Source: Erpobdella octoculata (lineage: Eukaryota; Annelida; Clitellata; Hirudinida; Erpobdellidae). From it: 64,000 nucleotides of DNA. The translations under genes were made by a program, and so were the position numbers. The notes under the pieces were generated by a model, which saw only the letters and a program-made list of their open reading frames with translations, made no database searches and had not been told where the DNA came from. The stretch's first letter is position 1; the number at the start of each line of letters is the position of its first letter. Location: contig OZ022241.1 of NCBI GenBank assembly GCA_963978895.1, positions 221,985-285,984 of the forward strand. The letters are read 5' to 3'. Positions 1 to 11,413 of this stretch are shown here, piece after piece.

Positions 1-111
1 TGAACAAAGGATATATTAAATTGCATTGAAGTTTATACGATTTATTTTAAGTTTAAGCATGGAATCCTATATAATAGCTACTGGAAACGATACATTATAC
101 ATTATATATAA

Positions 112-340
112 CTATTCTATTACCAGGGCAGTAGGCGCCGGTAGCCGGGGCAATAAGCGGTAAAATTGCTACTGAGCCGGCGGTTTTGCCAAAACAATTT
201 ATTCTTCGATCAATTGATAAAGATGTACATATTTTCTAAAGGGTTAGAGGTATGGTCGGTTAGGGTTATGGTTAGGATTAGGGTTTAATTTTAGGTAGAC
301 ATACGGCGCAACTGCCGGCTCAGTAGCAACTTTTATTTAG
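112..340. mobile_element. MITE-like element with GCCGGCTCAGTAGC inverted repeats (inverted copy)
   Basis: Both ends carry an inverted GGTAAAATTGCTACTGAGCCGGC-type sequence. The same segment lies in intron 1 of copy 2 (about 7694-7929) and copy 3 (about 13700-13950) in the opposite orientation relative to the gene. In copy 4 it is split by the 25768-28545 element, with its right half at 28546-28720. Confidence 0.5.
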
Positions 341-372
341 GCCACAAATTTCTGTGTGTCTGTGTGGCTTTC

Positions 373-1220
373 TCTGTACACAAGATCATACTTTTAGGGA
401 TCATTTCTATAGTATGCATCGCCAGGACGTCAGTCAAATCTGATTCTGGACCCATAACCAGGATGACGATTCAAGGCGTATCTACCTGAGCGTGAGGAGG
501 AGACGATTAGTTGCTGACTTTTTCGAAAAGCAAGCACATTTCGCTCGTCGAGTTGTGGTACATGTTGGTCTAGTGGTATAGACACCGGCGTTGAGAGTCG
601 GAGGACCTGGGTTCGATTCTCGGTCCGGGCACGTAATTTCCTTGAGCAAGAAACTAACTCACTAAATGACACGTGTTCATGTCAACTCAGCGTTTCATCC
701 TTAAGTGGTCGATAAATGAGTACCAACTTCGGTTGGGGGTCAAAGTCCTTCGTGCACTTGTGGAGCTATCGAGTAGTATGCAGGGCTGTCAGCGGGGCGG
801 TAAAACACCGCATACACCGTTAGCCTTATCTGCAAGTTGCCAACATTGCAAAGCGCCCTTAAAGCGGCTTCTGCTGCATACGGCGCTATATAAATTGTCT
901 TATAAAAAAAATCTTGCAAGTAAAATTTAACCAGCTTTTTGACTATCTAGGAAGCTGAAACTTTCAGCATAGCTTTATATTGGATTACAATACATGATTC
1001 AATTCATTTCGACATAATTTTTTAATAAATATAGTGGTATTTACAAATTATAAATTTAGTGGTATTTACAAACATACCAACAAACTTAATTTGAATATCT
1101 TTCATATTTCTAAATTGAGTGTATTTGAAATAAAATGTGTGTTGAAACACTTGTGTTTTGCTTTACTTGTTAGATTATTCAATTTCAAAGCCAACGATGT
1201 AACTTTTGTTTTTATAACTT
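373..1220 (+). repeat. Dispersed repeat, copy i (interrupted by the SINE)
   Basis: Shares TTTCTCTGTACACAA and then CCAGCTTTTTGACTA, GAAGCTGAAACTTTCAGC and TATATTGGATNACAATA with copies at about 45029-45290 and 54400-54665, all on the + strand. The core contains a short palindrome, GCTGAAACTTTCAGC. In this copy the left and right parts are separated by the SINE. The family is unknown to me. Confidence 0.55.
540..912 (+). mobile_element. tRNA-derived SINE-like retroposon
   Basis: The head from about 564 to 633 resembles a tRNA 3' part. It has box-A-like GGTCTAGTGGTATAGAC, an anticodon-type stem CCGGC/GTCGG, and box-B GGTTCGATTC in a paired T-arm. The 5' acceptor strand does not pair with the 3' one, so this is not a working tRNA gene. 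A body of about 270 bp follows, ending in GCGCTATATAAATTGTC. The right limit is judged from a dispersed repeat (copy at 54.4 kb) that this element appears to interrupt. Confidence 0.6.
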
Positions 1221-1286
1221 AATAAATAAAAAAGTTATCGAATAAAATACCTGACTGTATACCTATTTCTCCCAGCAAAAAGAAAC

Positions 1287-1493
1287 CTAAACAAACACTG
1301 GGAAGTATGCTCCCCAGTGTTTGTTTACTGCTCTATCTTCGTCCCCAGTTCCGGTTGCTTTTCCCGTTCCCACTCGCTCTTCCACTCCCGCTCTTCGTGC
1401 TTGCTTTCCCGCATCCACTCCTTTTCTTTCATCTTTTCTCTCATAACTTTTTTTGCTTATAAAATGTAAAATAGATTTGCTTGAAACATTCAA
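1287..1493. repeat. Pyrimidine-rich CCCGTTCCCRCTCGCTC repeat
   Basis: Imperfect 12-18-bp units of TTCCCGTTCCC and CGCTCTTCC. A related array sits in an XDH-B intron at about 62310-62450. I treat the open frames through both as repeat artefacts. Confidence 0.4.
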
Positions 1494-1689
1494 ACTTTGT
1501 TTACAAACTAAACTTGAATTTTGTTACGCAATAATGTCGGAGAAATGGCTTAAGTTTGGAATTAGTTGATTTTTTGTCACTGGGCCTAAAAAAGTGGATT
1601 ACAAATTGGGCTATAGATTACCTCAGGGGGACAACACTTAACAAGAATTTAGAGGTTTTCTACAAGAATCAATTTAATATTCTTATATT

Positions 1690-1830
1690 ATTCGTTTTTA
1701 TACTCAGACACCTCATCCTGTTCGAATCACTCTGAAAAACGTTTGAATAGAAATGTTTTGAAATTAACAGTTCTAAGACCTGAAAAAATTAATAAATTCC
1801 AAAATCCTTTTTCTGTGTTAATTTTATTTT
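1690..1830 (+). mobile_element. Remnant of a LINE 3' end in intron 1 of copy 1
   Basis: Matches the last part of the longer remnant at 29740-30183 (CACTCTGAAAAACG, then CCTGAAAAAATTAATAAATT). Shorter versions of the same remnant lie at about 8640-8830 (copy 2) and 14690-14890 (copy 3). Confidence 0.5.
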
Positions 1831-2009
1831 AATAATTTTTTTGAATGAAAAACTAAAATATTTTACTGAGAGCGACGTTGCACTCTTAGCAAAATGCATG
1901 GCCTATGTTTGTAAACTTACATGCATCAGTCTCCAGTCCAGTACCTATTATGAGTTAATCTGTCTGGGTATTAACAAACACTGAATATATTATTTTCTAT
2001 TTAATTCAG

Positions 2010-5000
2010 ATTTCTTGACGAAAATCAACATTATTTCAAGAAGTTGCCCTGGCCATCTTGTACCAATATGTCAGAAACAGCCGCACAGATGTTTCAGTGT
2101 CACCCAACTCCTCAACCAACAGCACCTTTACGTGGTATTTTTTTTGCTTAAAAATTGATTATTTCTGGCATGGGAAAATTTTTTTTATCCATCACCAAGA
2201 GAAGACTTCTGCTTCGTCATTAAAAAGTATTAAAAACCTCAGATTGATTGATTGTCGTGAAATATTCATTTACATTATTAAGAGATTTGTAATGATTATG
2301 TTTCATAAAAAATTTATTTTTTTGTCATTATTCACTTATTCGTTCTTTTAATGATAATAAATAATTTATGGCAGGGAAAAATTTTTTCTATGGATCCCCA
2401 AGAGAAGACTTCTGCGTCGTCATTAAAAAGTATTAAAAACCTCAGATTGATTGATTGTCGTGAAATATTTATTTACATTATTAAGAGATTTGTAATGATT
2501 ATGTTTCATAAAAAAAATTTTTTTTTTCATTATTTACTTATTCTTTCTTTTAATGATAACAATGTAGATCGGATGTGTAAAAATTATGAAAAAGAGTTGT
2601 TTTCCACTTCAAAACGACTTTCAAAGAATGAATACCTTTTCACCGTCGTTCAGAGAATGACCGGACGATTCGTAAAGATAACTGGGGTTATTTACCTTTT
2701 TTTTAATTTTTCTTCGCATAATTTTATCTCTACTCGAAATAATAGAGAGTTGCTACAAAAGTAGAAAGAGACATTTGCGTCACCTGTTATGTAAATGACA
2801 GGACCTCATCCTCAAGCTTGTGTAGTTTGTTTTTTATAATTAACATAAAATTATCTTAGATATTTTATAATTTTCGTTTAGATCCGTTGAAATGTTGCCG
2901 TGAAAAATTTTTTTTACTTTTAACGTCGCAGGTTAATAAGTACGGCGATGTGAGCGAGTTGGAGTTTTCTATGCAAGCGACTACCGTGTTCATTGAAAAA
3001 TTGAAATACTGTATGGACCGTATTTCGAACGGCCATGGTGATTTTTTGTTACTTTATTTTTATGTTAAACTAACTTTATCGGGCTTAAAAATGTATTTAA
3101 AAATTCCATAATACTGAGATAGATGTCACTCTATCTATCTGCATTGTCTATCCATCCATCTATATGTATTGTCCATCCATTTATCCATCTATGTTTGTTG
3201 TCCATTCATCCATCTATCTGTATTGTCTCTCCAATTATCCATCTATGTGTATTGTCCATCCATCCATTCATCTATCTATGTGTTTTGTCCATCCATCCAT
3301 TCATCTATCTATGTGTATTGTCCATACATCCATCTATCTGTATTGTCTATCCATTTATTCATCTATGTGTATCGTCCATACATCCATCTATCTGTATTGT
3401 CCATCCATTTATTCATCTATGTGTATTGTCCATACATCCATCTATCTGTATTGTCTATCCATTTATTCATCTATGTGTATTGTCCATCCATTTATCCATC
3501 CATCTATGTGTATTGTCCATCCATCTATGTGTATTGTCCATTCATCCATCTATCTGTATTGTCTATCGAATTATCCATCTATGTGTATTGTCCATCCATT
3601 TATCCATTCATCTATCTGTATTATCCATCCATCCATAAATTTATATGTATTATCCATCCATCCATAAATTTATATGTATTGTCCATCCATCTATGAGTAT
3701 TGTCCATCCATTTATGAGTATTGTCCATCCATCTATGTGTATTGTCCATTTATCCAGCCATATATCTGTATCGTCTATCCATTTATCCATCTATGTGTAT
3801 TGTCCATCCATCCATAAATTTATGTGTATTGTCCATCCATCTATGTGTATTGTCCATTTATTCATCCATCTGTGTGTATTGTCCATTCATCTATCTGTAT
3901 TGTCCATTCATCCATCTGTACTGTCTAGACATCCATACATCTATTTGTACTGTTTATTCATCTATATTCTTATTTCTTCCATTTATTAGACAGAGAACAA
4001 AATTTTTTTGATTCTTATTATGGTGAAGATGAGATCCAACTTGAAGAAAGATCTTATTATAAATTCAACATGGATAAAAATTACAGATACCTCGAAGTAA
4101 GTCAAATAACTTTGAGGTTTGTTTTAAACTATTAAAAAGTATTAAAAACCTCCTCTCCTTCCGAGTTCATATTTCGTCTTCTGTTTTGATGCATCACGCT
4201 GGAGATGATGATAGCATTGATGATAGTGATTATGATAGTGTTGTTAATAGCAATGATGTGATAGTGTTGATGATAGTAATGATGATAGCAATGTTGATAG
4301 TTATGATGATAAGAATGATGATAGCGATGCTGATAGTAGCGGTTGTTATATTACAGTGGTGTTGGAATTACCGAAATTCTAAAAAAATTAAAAAATCACC
4401 TTCCAGGTTTCCATGGTAATACCAATGCTGAGACGAGAGGAAATGATCATTCTACTAGAGGACTTGGAACCGATGACAGCGTTCCTTGTCAAACTGTGTG
4501 AAGAGTTTTGTAAGATTTTTTTTAATTTGTGGCTCTTCTCGCTTTATTAGTTTCTATCTTTTGCGACCTTTGACCCTTGTCTTACGTGGCTTTAATATAA
4601 AACCCCGATAGCCTGCTGTAGAAGTTAAGGTTAACTTTTGAATTTTTTTTAACAAATAGTTTTAAAACTATATTACAGGTACTTTTGAGCCAAAGTATCT
4701 AACAAATAAGGTTTGTAAAAGCTGAAGCTGCTAAAAATTTATTTATTGTTTTTATTGAATTTTTTTCTGTTTTTGTATTTTTAAATTTGACTTATTATTA
4801 TTTTTTAGTAGTTGTAGTATTTATGGTTATTAATTTTGTTTAACTTATTCACAGCGAGACTACGACTTTGCGTCTGGAAAACGGTGAGAAATTTTATAGT
4901 CATCATAATAATAATAATAACATGTATAATTTATATAGTGCAGTACAATGAAATAGTCATCACAAGACCGCTGTACAAAACGTCAAAAACCTCGGATAAA

Positions 5001-5386
5001 CACAAAGAAATAAAAAATAAATTAAATAATAAAAAAAAAGTTTAGTTGTAAGACTTAATGAACAGATGAGTTTTAAGAGCTTTTTAAAAAGCCTCAACAG
5101 CGGCGACAGAAAAGGCTCGTCCAAACTTAGTTGTCGTCGCTGGCGCGACCAGGTCTCCAGCGGTCGCAGAACGCTAAAATATTTTACAAATATGTTGAAA
5201 TGTTATTATAAAATGTATGTCATTTAATGTTCATTCAAATGGCAGGAGTGTTTTGGAGGCATGCCTGATCGTTTGATTGTATTATTGTTTTAAATCAAAT
5301 TTTTAATTATTATTTAAATAACTTTCAGATTTCTTGAAGAGTATCGGAAGTTTCCTCTTTGGCAAGATAGTACGAAATTCTATTAA
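2010..5386 (+). CDS. PUR-domain-like protein, tandem copy 1 (exon 1 outside window)
   Basis: Exons by splice signals and phase: 2010-2134, 2375-2429, 2568-2686, 2932-3037, 3990-4096, 4407-4509, 4679-4710, 4855-4883, 5329-5386. The window opens in intron 1. Exons 4-5 encode a PUR-repeat-like unit: SKRLSKNEYLFTVVQ, then GRFVKITG, then SELEFSMQATTVFIEKL. Exons 6-7 encode a second unit: RSYYKFNMDKNYRYLEVS, then an LEDLEPMTAFLVKL helix. Pur-alpha family repeats share this order of paired beta strands, a basic GRF-K-I strand and an F/M-x-x-L helix, and bind single-stranded DNA or RNA. This copy has the fullest second repeat and a canonical GAA/GTAAGT donor after it, so it may be closest to the ancestral form. 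The exon-3 cassette is duplicated just upstream, but the first copy has lost its AG acceptor. The PUR assignment is by motif recognition only. Confidence 0.6.
2150..2562 (+). repeat. Direct duplication of the exon-3 cassette in copy 1 (two units, about 203 bp each)
   Basis: The unit begins near 2150 and repeats at about 2354. The second unit keeps the acceptor (TATGGCAG before 2375) and is the exon used in the model. The first has GGCATG in place of GGCAG, so the acceptor AG is lost. Confidence 0.7.
3120..3970. repeat. CCATCTATCTGTATTGTCCAT minisatellite, copy 1 intron 5
   Basis: About 850 bp of imperfect units built from CCATC, TATC and TGTATTGTCCAT. All + frames are open through it and give IHPSICIV-like repetitive peptides, which I read as artefacts. 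The same position holds short arrays in copies 2 (about 10100-10225) and 3 (about 16180-16340) and a longer one in copy 4 (about 32750-33150). Confidence 0.85.
4196..4345. repeat. GATGATAG array, copy 1 intron 6 (degenerate)
   Basis: Imperfect GATGATAGY units. Unlike copies 2-4, the Asp/Ser frame is not continuous into the next exon. Confidence 0.75.
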
Positions 5387-5399
5387 TTTTACATAGTTT

Positions 5400-7540
5400 T
5401 TCGTAGGTTTGGACAGCAAAGATTTTTTTGTTTTTTTTTGCGAAATTTAGTTAGACTTGCATCAAAACAACTCGATTGTAATGTACAAACGTTGAAGGAT
5501 ATCTATATGAATAAAAATTCTGATCTCTTGAAGAACGTTTGGGGTTTCTTCTTTGGTAAGATAGTACGAAATTCTATTAATTTTTTATAGTTTTCCGTAG
5601 GTTTAGACAGCAAAGTTTTTTTATAGAAATTTGGTTGGACTTGCGTCAAAACCACTTGATTACAATGTATAAACGTTGACGGATATCTATTTGAATAAAA
5701 TTTCTCAAGATATGAATATGCTCCAAAGTCCACCTCGGATGTAAAATTAGAAAGGAGGAGACTGTGTTAATACTTTACAATTTTTCGACGTTAAGAAAAA
5801 GCGCCTTTGAGTGCGGGTGGAAGGGATAGAAGGATCATGTAAAAGTGGCTCGTCGATTTTGAAGAATGCCCGAAAAAATAGATTTTTTGACAGGTTTAAG
5901 TAGACAAAGAAAGAGAGAACTTGATTAAATATTTATTTTCGTGTAAAAATAATTATATAACATCGAAGAATAATCTCTAATTAAATTCTCAGATATTTAG
6001 CTTTTTTATTACACTAAAAAGATCTTTTTGTTTTCTCATTTATTCTGTGTCTAGTGTGTAGCCATTTTGCATCAAAACACTTTTCAGAGGACAAGCCGTT
6101 GCACATTTTAACATCAACAAAAAATCTCCAACGAATGTTTTATGCTGTCGAAATGTAAGCGAAAACAAAATTGTAAGTGACCGGGTTGGGAATGTTTTCC
6201 GCGACCGGGTTAAATTCAATCAAATATTGCCTAATATGCGAACAAAATAGAAATTTAAACAAAAAAAGATACTTGATTATGAAAAATTGAATGTCGTCAA
6301 TTCCAAAAAAACTGCATTTTAATAATATTTATTTAAATGTTTTAATAAAAATTGCAAAAATTCAATTGTTTGTGTTTTTTCTGATGAAAGTTGGAGAAGG
6401 TATGCAAGCTCATTAGACATTTAAATTGTTCAATCGGGTAACCCATATAGTTGCACTTTAAATTGTCAGATAAGTGGTAAGTCTACGTATTATAGTGAAT
6501 TGAATCGAAATGTACCTAAATAAAAAACTAAGCACAATTTAAACGAATTAACATGTGAGCCCATCCTTATGCATCATAATACATCTACAATACTCAAGCC
6601 CATCATAATAATAACGTAAAGATTAGGATACCTATTTGTGTGCATTTAGGGTTGATTATTGGGTAGATTTAAAGAGACAGCTTGAGGTGTTATTAGATTT
6701 TTTTATAATTATGTAGGCCGATCAAACTGTAGTCAAATAATAAAAACCGTCAGCGTTGTTTCACGTCAATTAAGAATTTGGACCTCTCCATCCTATATAA
6801 AGGGATGTAATTTTAAATTTTAATAACCCTCCCACACACAAGCCGTGTGTTAAAAATTCTCAGACGTCTGGAAACGAAGAAACTTACTGAATTTCTGTAT
6901 ATATATTTTTGTAGTCATTTTAAAACTATTTAAAAAATGTTCATAAAAAATTGTTGTATATTTTTGCAATAATTCAGTCTAAAATATTTATCTTTTAAAT
7001 ACACACTTATTTTATTTTGGGCTTACGTGTCATCAAAAATAGAAATAAATTAGCGCTGTTTCTGTCAATTACAAATTTAAAGAAACATTTTTTATCCTAA
7101 AAAAGCTGACGACCGAAGGGTGGCGTAGTCGGAGATACTTTTCCCAAAAAAAATCAAAATTATCTTTTATTTTTCATTCGCTTGTTGAAAAAATTCGTGC
7201 CAAGAAAAATTGGGAGGCATGTGTCCACCTGCTCCCTCGTCTCATACGTCTATAACTGGTTAATCACTCTTTTACTTTCTCTGTTAAAATAAGTATTTTT
7301 TGCCAAACCGCTACTTTTATTTTGTCCCCTTTCTCTCTCACTTATTTTCGTCATAGGATTAAAACGTTCTTTTGGTCAATTCATAGCCCAGCACTCCTGC
7401 ACGGTTTGTCGTGTAAAGCTATATCTATGAGTGAAGCGCTATAATAATTTACGCATTGTTTTGATTGAATCAGATTGAGCGGCCATATTTTTTTGCTGTT
7501 ATAGTGTTGTCGTTAAACCGGTAACTTTGATAATATTAAA
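5400..7540. other. 3' flank and inter-gene spacer, unit 1 to unit 2
   Basis: It includes a decayed second copy of the last exon (about 5510-5590, CTCTTGAAGAACG through to ATTCTATTAA), then AT-rich non-coding sequence. The same spacer recurs after copy 2 (about 11430-13540) with high similarity, including the CCAGCACTCCTGCACGGTTTGT block just upstream of exon 1. I see no gene in it. Confidence 0.6.
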
Positions 7541-7551
7541 GTGTTGAAGCA

Positions 7552-10500
7552 ATGTCTAGATTACGTAAGTATTTTTAAACAAAAGGTATATTAAATTGCA
7601 TTGAAGTTTTTACGATTTATTTTAAGTTTAAACATGGATTCTTATATACTGGAAACGAATCGGGACGATGTGTGTGTATTTACGAACGGTCGCTGCTATT
7701 GCCCCGTCGGTTAGCCGTGGAAATAATCGGTAAAATTGCTAATGAGACGGCAGTCGCGCCGTAAGTCTACCTAAAATTAAACCATAACCCTAACCCTTTA
7801 GAAAATATGTACATCTTTATGAATATCAATTGATCGAAGAATCAATTGTTTTGGCAAAGCCGCCGGCTCAGTAGCAATTTTACCGCTTATTGCCCCGGCA
7901 AACGGCGCCTACTGCCTTGGTAATAGTTATAACGCTTACGAACCTAGGCCACCTTGTGGGGGTCCATGAAGTTAGCAACGATTTCAGGTTAATCTCCTAG
8001 TATAGCGTTTAGATCAATTTTGCGGCGAATTAACAGGTATTTTAACATAAATAAAACTAAAAACACAATAAAAGACTAATTTAAACAGAAAAATTTAAAA
8101 TTAATTTAATATAGCATTTTAGCGACACTTAAAAATCGATCCGGCAGCTAAGTAGTTCCCGGTATAGATTTATTGTCATTAGCCTCAGATCTGGCCAAAG
8201 AAGAAATAATTGAAAATAAAAAAATAATTAATAAAAATCAACTTCAAACAAACAAATTTAAATCTAAGAATTAAATAGCATGGGTACTAAAATGTAGGCG
8301 TTGCATCAACCGCTCCATGTTGACGTGCTGTAACGAAAATAAAACAAAGAATATGTTTAAATCATCTTTTAAACAATGATAACTTATTAAAACTTTATTT
8401 AAAAATGTATTCTCATTAGAAACAATTTTTAGTTGCTACTTAGATTATGATGATAGATGTTGCCCAGAAATCAAAGCATTAACAGCTAACGTATTAATTA
8501 TTCTGAAACAATCGGGTTAAAAGATAAAATAAGTTAATTTTCTGGTGGCATTCAATTATTCTTTTTTATATTCTAATTCCATTTGATTTTTCAATGCTGC
8601 AATCATTATGGAAGGGAAACGGTCGCCTAAGGCTTAGTTTTAAAACCGGATCGAGATCATTAGCAACGCTGCCGGAAAATGATCACCAACGGAAGGATGT
8701 ATGATCATGTGACAACTATTCTTCAAGAACTCTATTTTATTTGCTTCTCAAAAAGAATAGTTGACAAAGTAGCACTGACCAGTTCTGCACGGCTAGCTGC
8801 AGGGTACTCAGATACCTCATCCAGTCCAGTACCTATTATATGAGTTAATGCCCATGTTTTAACATCCGTCTATTTGGGTATTAACAAACACTGAATATAT
8901 TATTTTTTATTTAATTCAGATTTCTTGAAGAAAATCAACAATATTTCAAGAAGCTGCCCTGGCCATCTTTTACCACTCTGTCAGAAACAGTCCCACAGAT
9001 GTTTCAGTGTCACCCAAATCCTTGACCAATCGCCATGCTACAAGGTAATTTTTTTTTTGCTTAAAAATTGATAAGAAGCTCGTCATATTAATAACTATAT
9101 TTTGCTTTTTAATTTTTGGTAGGGGAATGTTATTCTCATTAAATTAATAGCTCCTTAATCTATCTTACAAATGTAATTACAATATAAGTCCTCGAAAGCA
9201 GACACTCTCGTGGGAGACCAAAAGTGTCCGATCTTTGTGCCTGTTTGCGTCCCTCCGGGTGAGCTACTACAGACCAGATACAGACTTGAGAAATTTTGTT
9301 TTGAACTAAAGTGTTCGTTGCTTTTAGATGACTTTAACTGTTCTACTGTTTACCCGTTGTGGTATTTTCAAGTGCTTTTAATTTGGTATTTCAACAGTTA
9401 CCGAGGTCTGCATTCGATTGCGAAGATAAACCTTCTGTGGAGTCATTAAAAAGTATCGAAAACCTCAGATTGATTGATTGTCATGAAATATTTTATTTAC
9501 ATTTTCAAGAAATTTTTTCATAAAAATTTTTTTTTTTATTATTCACTTCTCATTTGTTCTTTTAATGATAACAATGTAGATCAGATGTGTAAAAATTATG
9601 AAAAAGTGTTGTTTTCCACTTCAAAACGATTCACAAAGAATGAATACGTTTTCAGCGTCGTTCAGAGAATGGCCGGACGATTCGTAAAGATAACTGGGGT
9701 TATTTACCTTTTTTTTAATTTTTCTTCGCATAATTTTATCTCTACTCGAAATAATAGAGAGTGCCACGAAAGTAGAAAGAGACATTTGCGTCACCTGTTA
9801 TGTAAATGACTGCAAGGCTACTTCGTTCATAAAATTTTCTTAAATGTATTATAATTTATGTTTAGTTCCGTCGAAATGTATCAGTGAAATTGTATTGCTT
9901 TTAATCTCGCAGGTTGATGAGAGTGAGTTGGAGTTTTCTATGCAAGCGACTGCCGAGTTCATTGAAAGATTGAAAGACACTATGGACCAGGTTTCAAGAT
10001 TAACACCAGGTGATGTTTTTTTTCTTCATTTGATATTAAAATAATTTTATCGAATTTAAAAAAAATGTATTTACAAATTAGATAATGCTGAGATAAAAGT
10101 CCCTCCATCTATCTGTTTTGTCTATCCATCTATTCATCTATATGTGTTTTCTATTCATCTATCTGTACTTCTATTCATATATCCATATATCTATTTTTAA
10201 TGTCTGTTCATCTATATGTACTGATAATTCATCTGCCTGTTCTTATTTCTTCCATTTTAGAGGACAGAAAATTCCATCGCAATTACTACGAGATAATGCT
10301 TAAAGAAAAATGTTACTATAGAATCTACTTGGATAAGCCTGTTGAGGTTTGCTTCAAATTATCCCCCTTTCTATCGAGCTCATCCTTCATCTTCCGTTTC
10401 GATGGATGACACTGTAGAAGATGATTGTGATTATGATAGCGATGATGATAGTGACGATGGTTGTGATGATGATAGTGACAATGATAGTGATGATGATTGT

Positions 10501-11413
10501 GACGATGATAGTGATCATGATAGTAATCATGATAGTGTTGATGATAATAGTGTTGATAGGGATGATAGTGGTTGTTATTATATCACCTTTTTCCAGGTTA
10601 GATTGGCAAAGCCATTTTTTAGACATGAGAAAATGTTCATTCCGGAAGAGGACTTGGAACCGATGAGAGCGGTTCTCATTGAATTGTCGGAAGAGTTTTG
10701 TGAGATTTTTTAATTTGTGGCTCTTCTTGCTTTCTTAGTTTCTATCTTTAGTAACCTTTGACCCCTGTCTTACGTGACTTTCATATAATACCCCGATAGC
10801 CTGCTGTAGAAGTAAAGGTGAACTTTTGATTTTTTTTAAATAAATTGTTTTAAAACTCTTATTTTATTACAGGTAGGTTCTCACCAAAGTATTTAACAAA
10901 AAAGGTTTGTAAAAGCTAAAGCTGTTCAAAATTTATTGTTTTATTGAATATTTTTTGGTTATTGAATTTTTTGTGTTATTTTTTTTATAATTTTGACATT
11001 ATTTTTTAGTAGTAGTAGTAGTCATTATGGTTATTAATTTTGTTTAACTTATTCACAGCGAAACTACAACTTTGCGTCTGAAAAACGGTGAGAAATTTTA
11101 TAATCATCATATCAATCGTTTTTTTTTCTTTAAAACAAAATGTGTTAAAATAATGAAATAAAACATTAAAATATTTTACAAATATATTGTCTCTTGACAT
11201 GTATGCGTTTTTTTTGTTGCGTGTGACTTTTTTACTTTTAAAATTTATTTCATTTGATGTTCATTCAAGTGGCATGAGTATTTTGGAGGCATGTCTGATC
11301 GTTTGATTGTATTATTGTTTTAAATCAAATTTTTAATAATAATTTAAATAACTTTCAGATTTCTTGAAAAGCGTTGGAGGTTTCCTCTCTGGCAAGATAC
11401 GAACTTCTGTTAA
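7552..11413 (+). CDS. PUR-domain-like protein, tandem copy 2 (complete, 237 aa)
   Basis: Ten exons: 7552-7564, 8920-9044, 9398-9452, 9580-9698, 9913-10009, 10261-10346, 10597-10699, 10873-10904, 11059-11087, 11359-11413. They total 714 nt (237 codons plus stop) with phase kept at every junction. Residues about 75-130 form PUR-like repeat I (SKRFTKNEYVFSVVQ, GRFVKITG, ELEFSMQATAEFIERL). Residues about 141-197 form repeat II (KCYYRIYLDKP, KMFIPEEDLEPMRAVLIEL). A short tail rich in aromatic and basic residues ends FPLWQDTNFC. Residues 1-40 are basic, with no acidic residue before about residue 39. By family knowledge it would be a single-stranded nucleic-acid binder. The 13-nt first exon is the weakest part; it rests on a conserved ATG and GTAAGT in three copies. 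Intron 6, inside repeat II, holds the GATGAT array. Confidence 0.62.
8640..8830 (+). mobile_element. Truncated LINE 3' remnant, copy 2 intron 1
   Basis: Matches 29820-30050 (CGGATCGAGATCATTA, GATCACCAACGGAAGG, CTTCAAGAACTCTATTTTAT) with an internal deletion. It has the same deletion as the copy 3 remnant at 14690-14890. Confidence 0.5.
10410..10585. repeat. GATGATAGT array, copy 2 intron 6
   Basis: GAT/AGT units in multiples of three. The Asp/Ser frame stays open into exon 7. It lies between the donor at 10347 and the acceptor before 10597. Confidence 0.85.

Noticed and set aside
240..300. Telomere-like TTAGGG sequence (also near 29535)
   Set aside because: Only a few degenerate units, and they are part of the MITE-like segment found in several copies.
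564..636. Functional tRNA gene
   Set aside because: The 3' half folds but the 5' acceptor strand does not pair, and a retroposon body and tail follow.
3123..4011. Several long overlapping + frames rich in Ile, His, Pro and Ser
   Set aside because: They are translations of the minisatellite in three frames, inside an intron by phase and splice signals.
9691..9700. Earlier donor GTAAAG ending exon 4 after GRF
   Set aside because: Copy 4 has ATAAAG there, with a conservative V-to-I change in the product, and the PUR pattern continues through KITG. The GTTATT site fits better.
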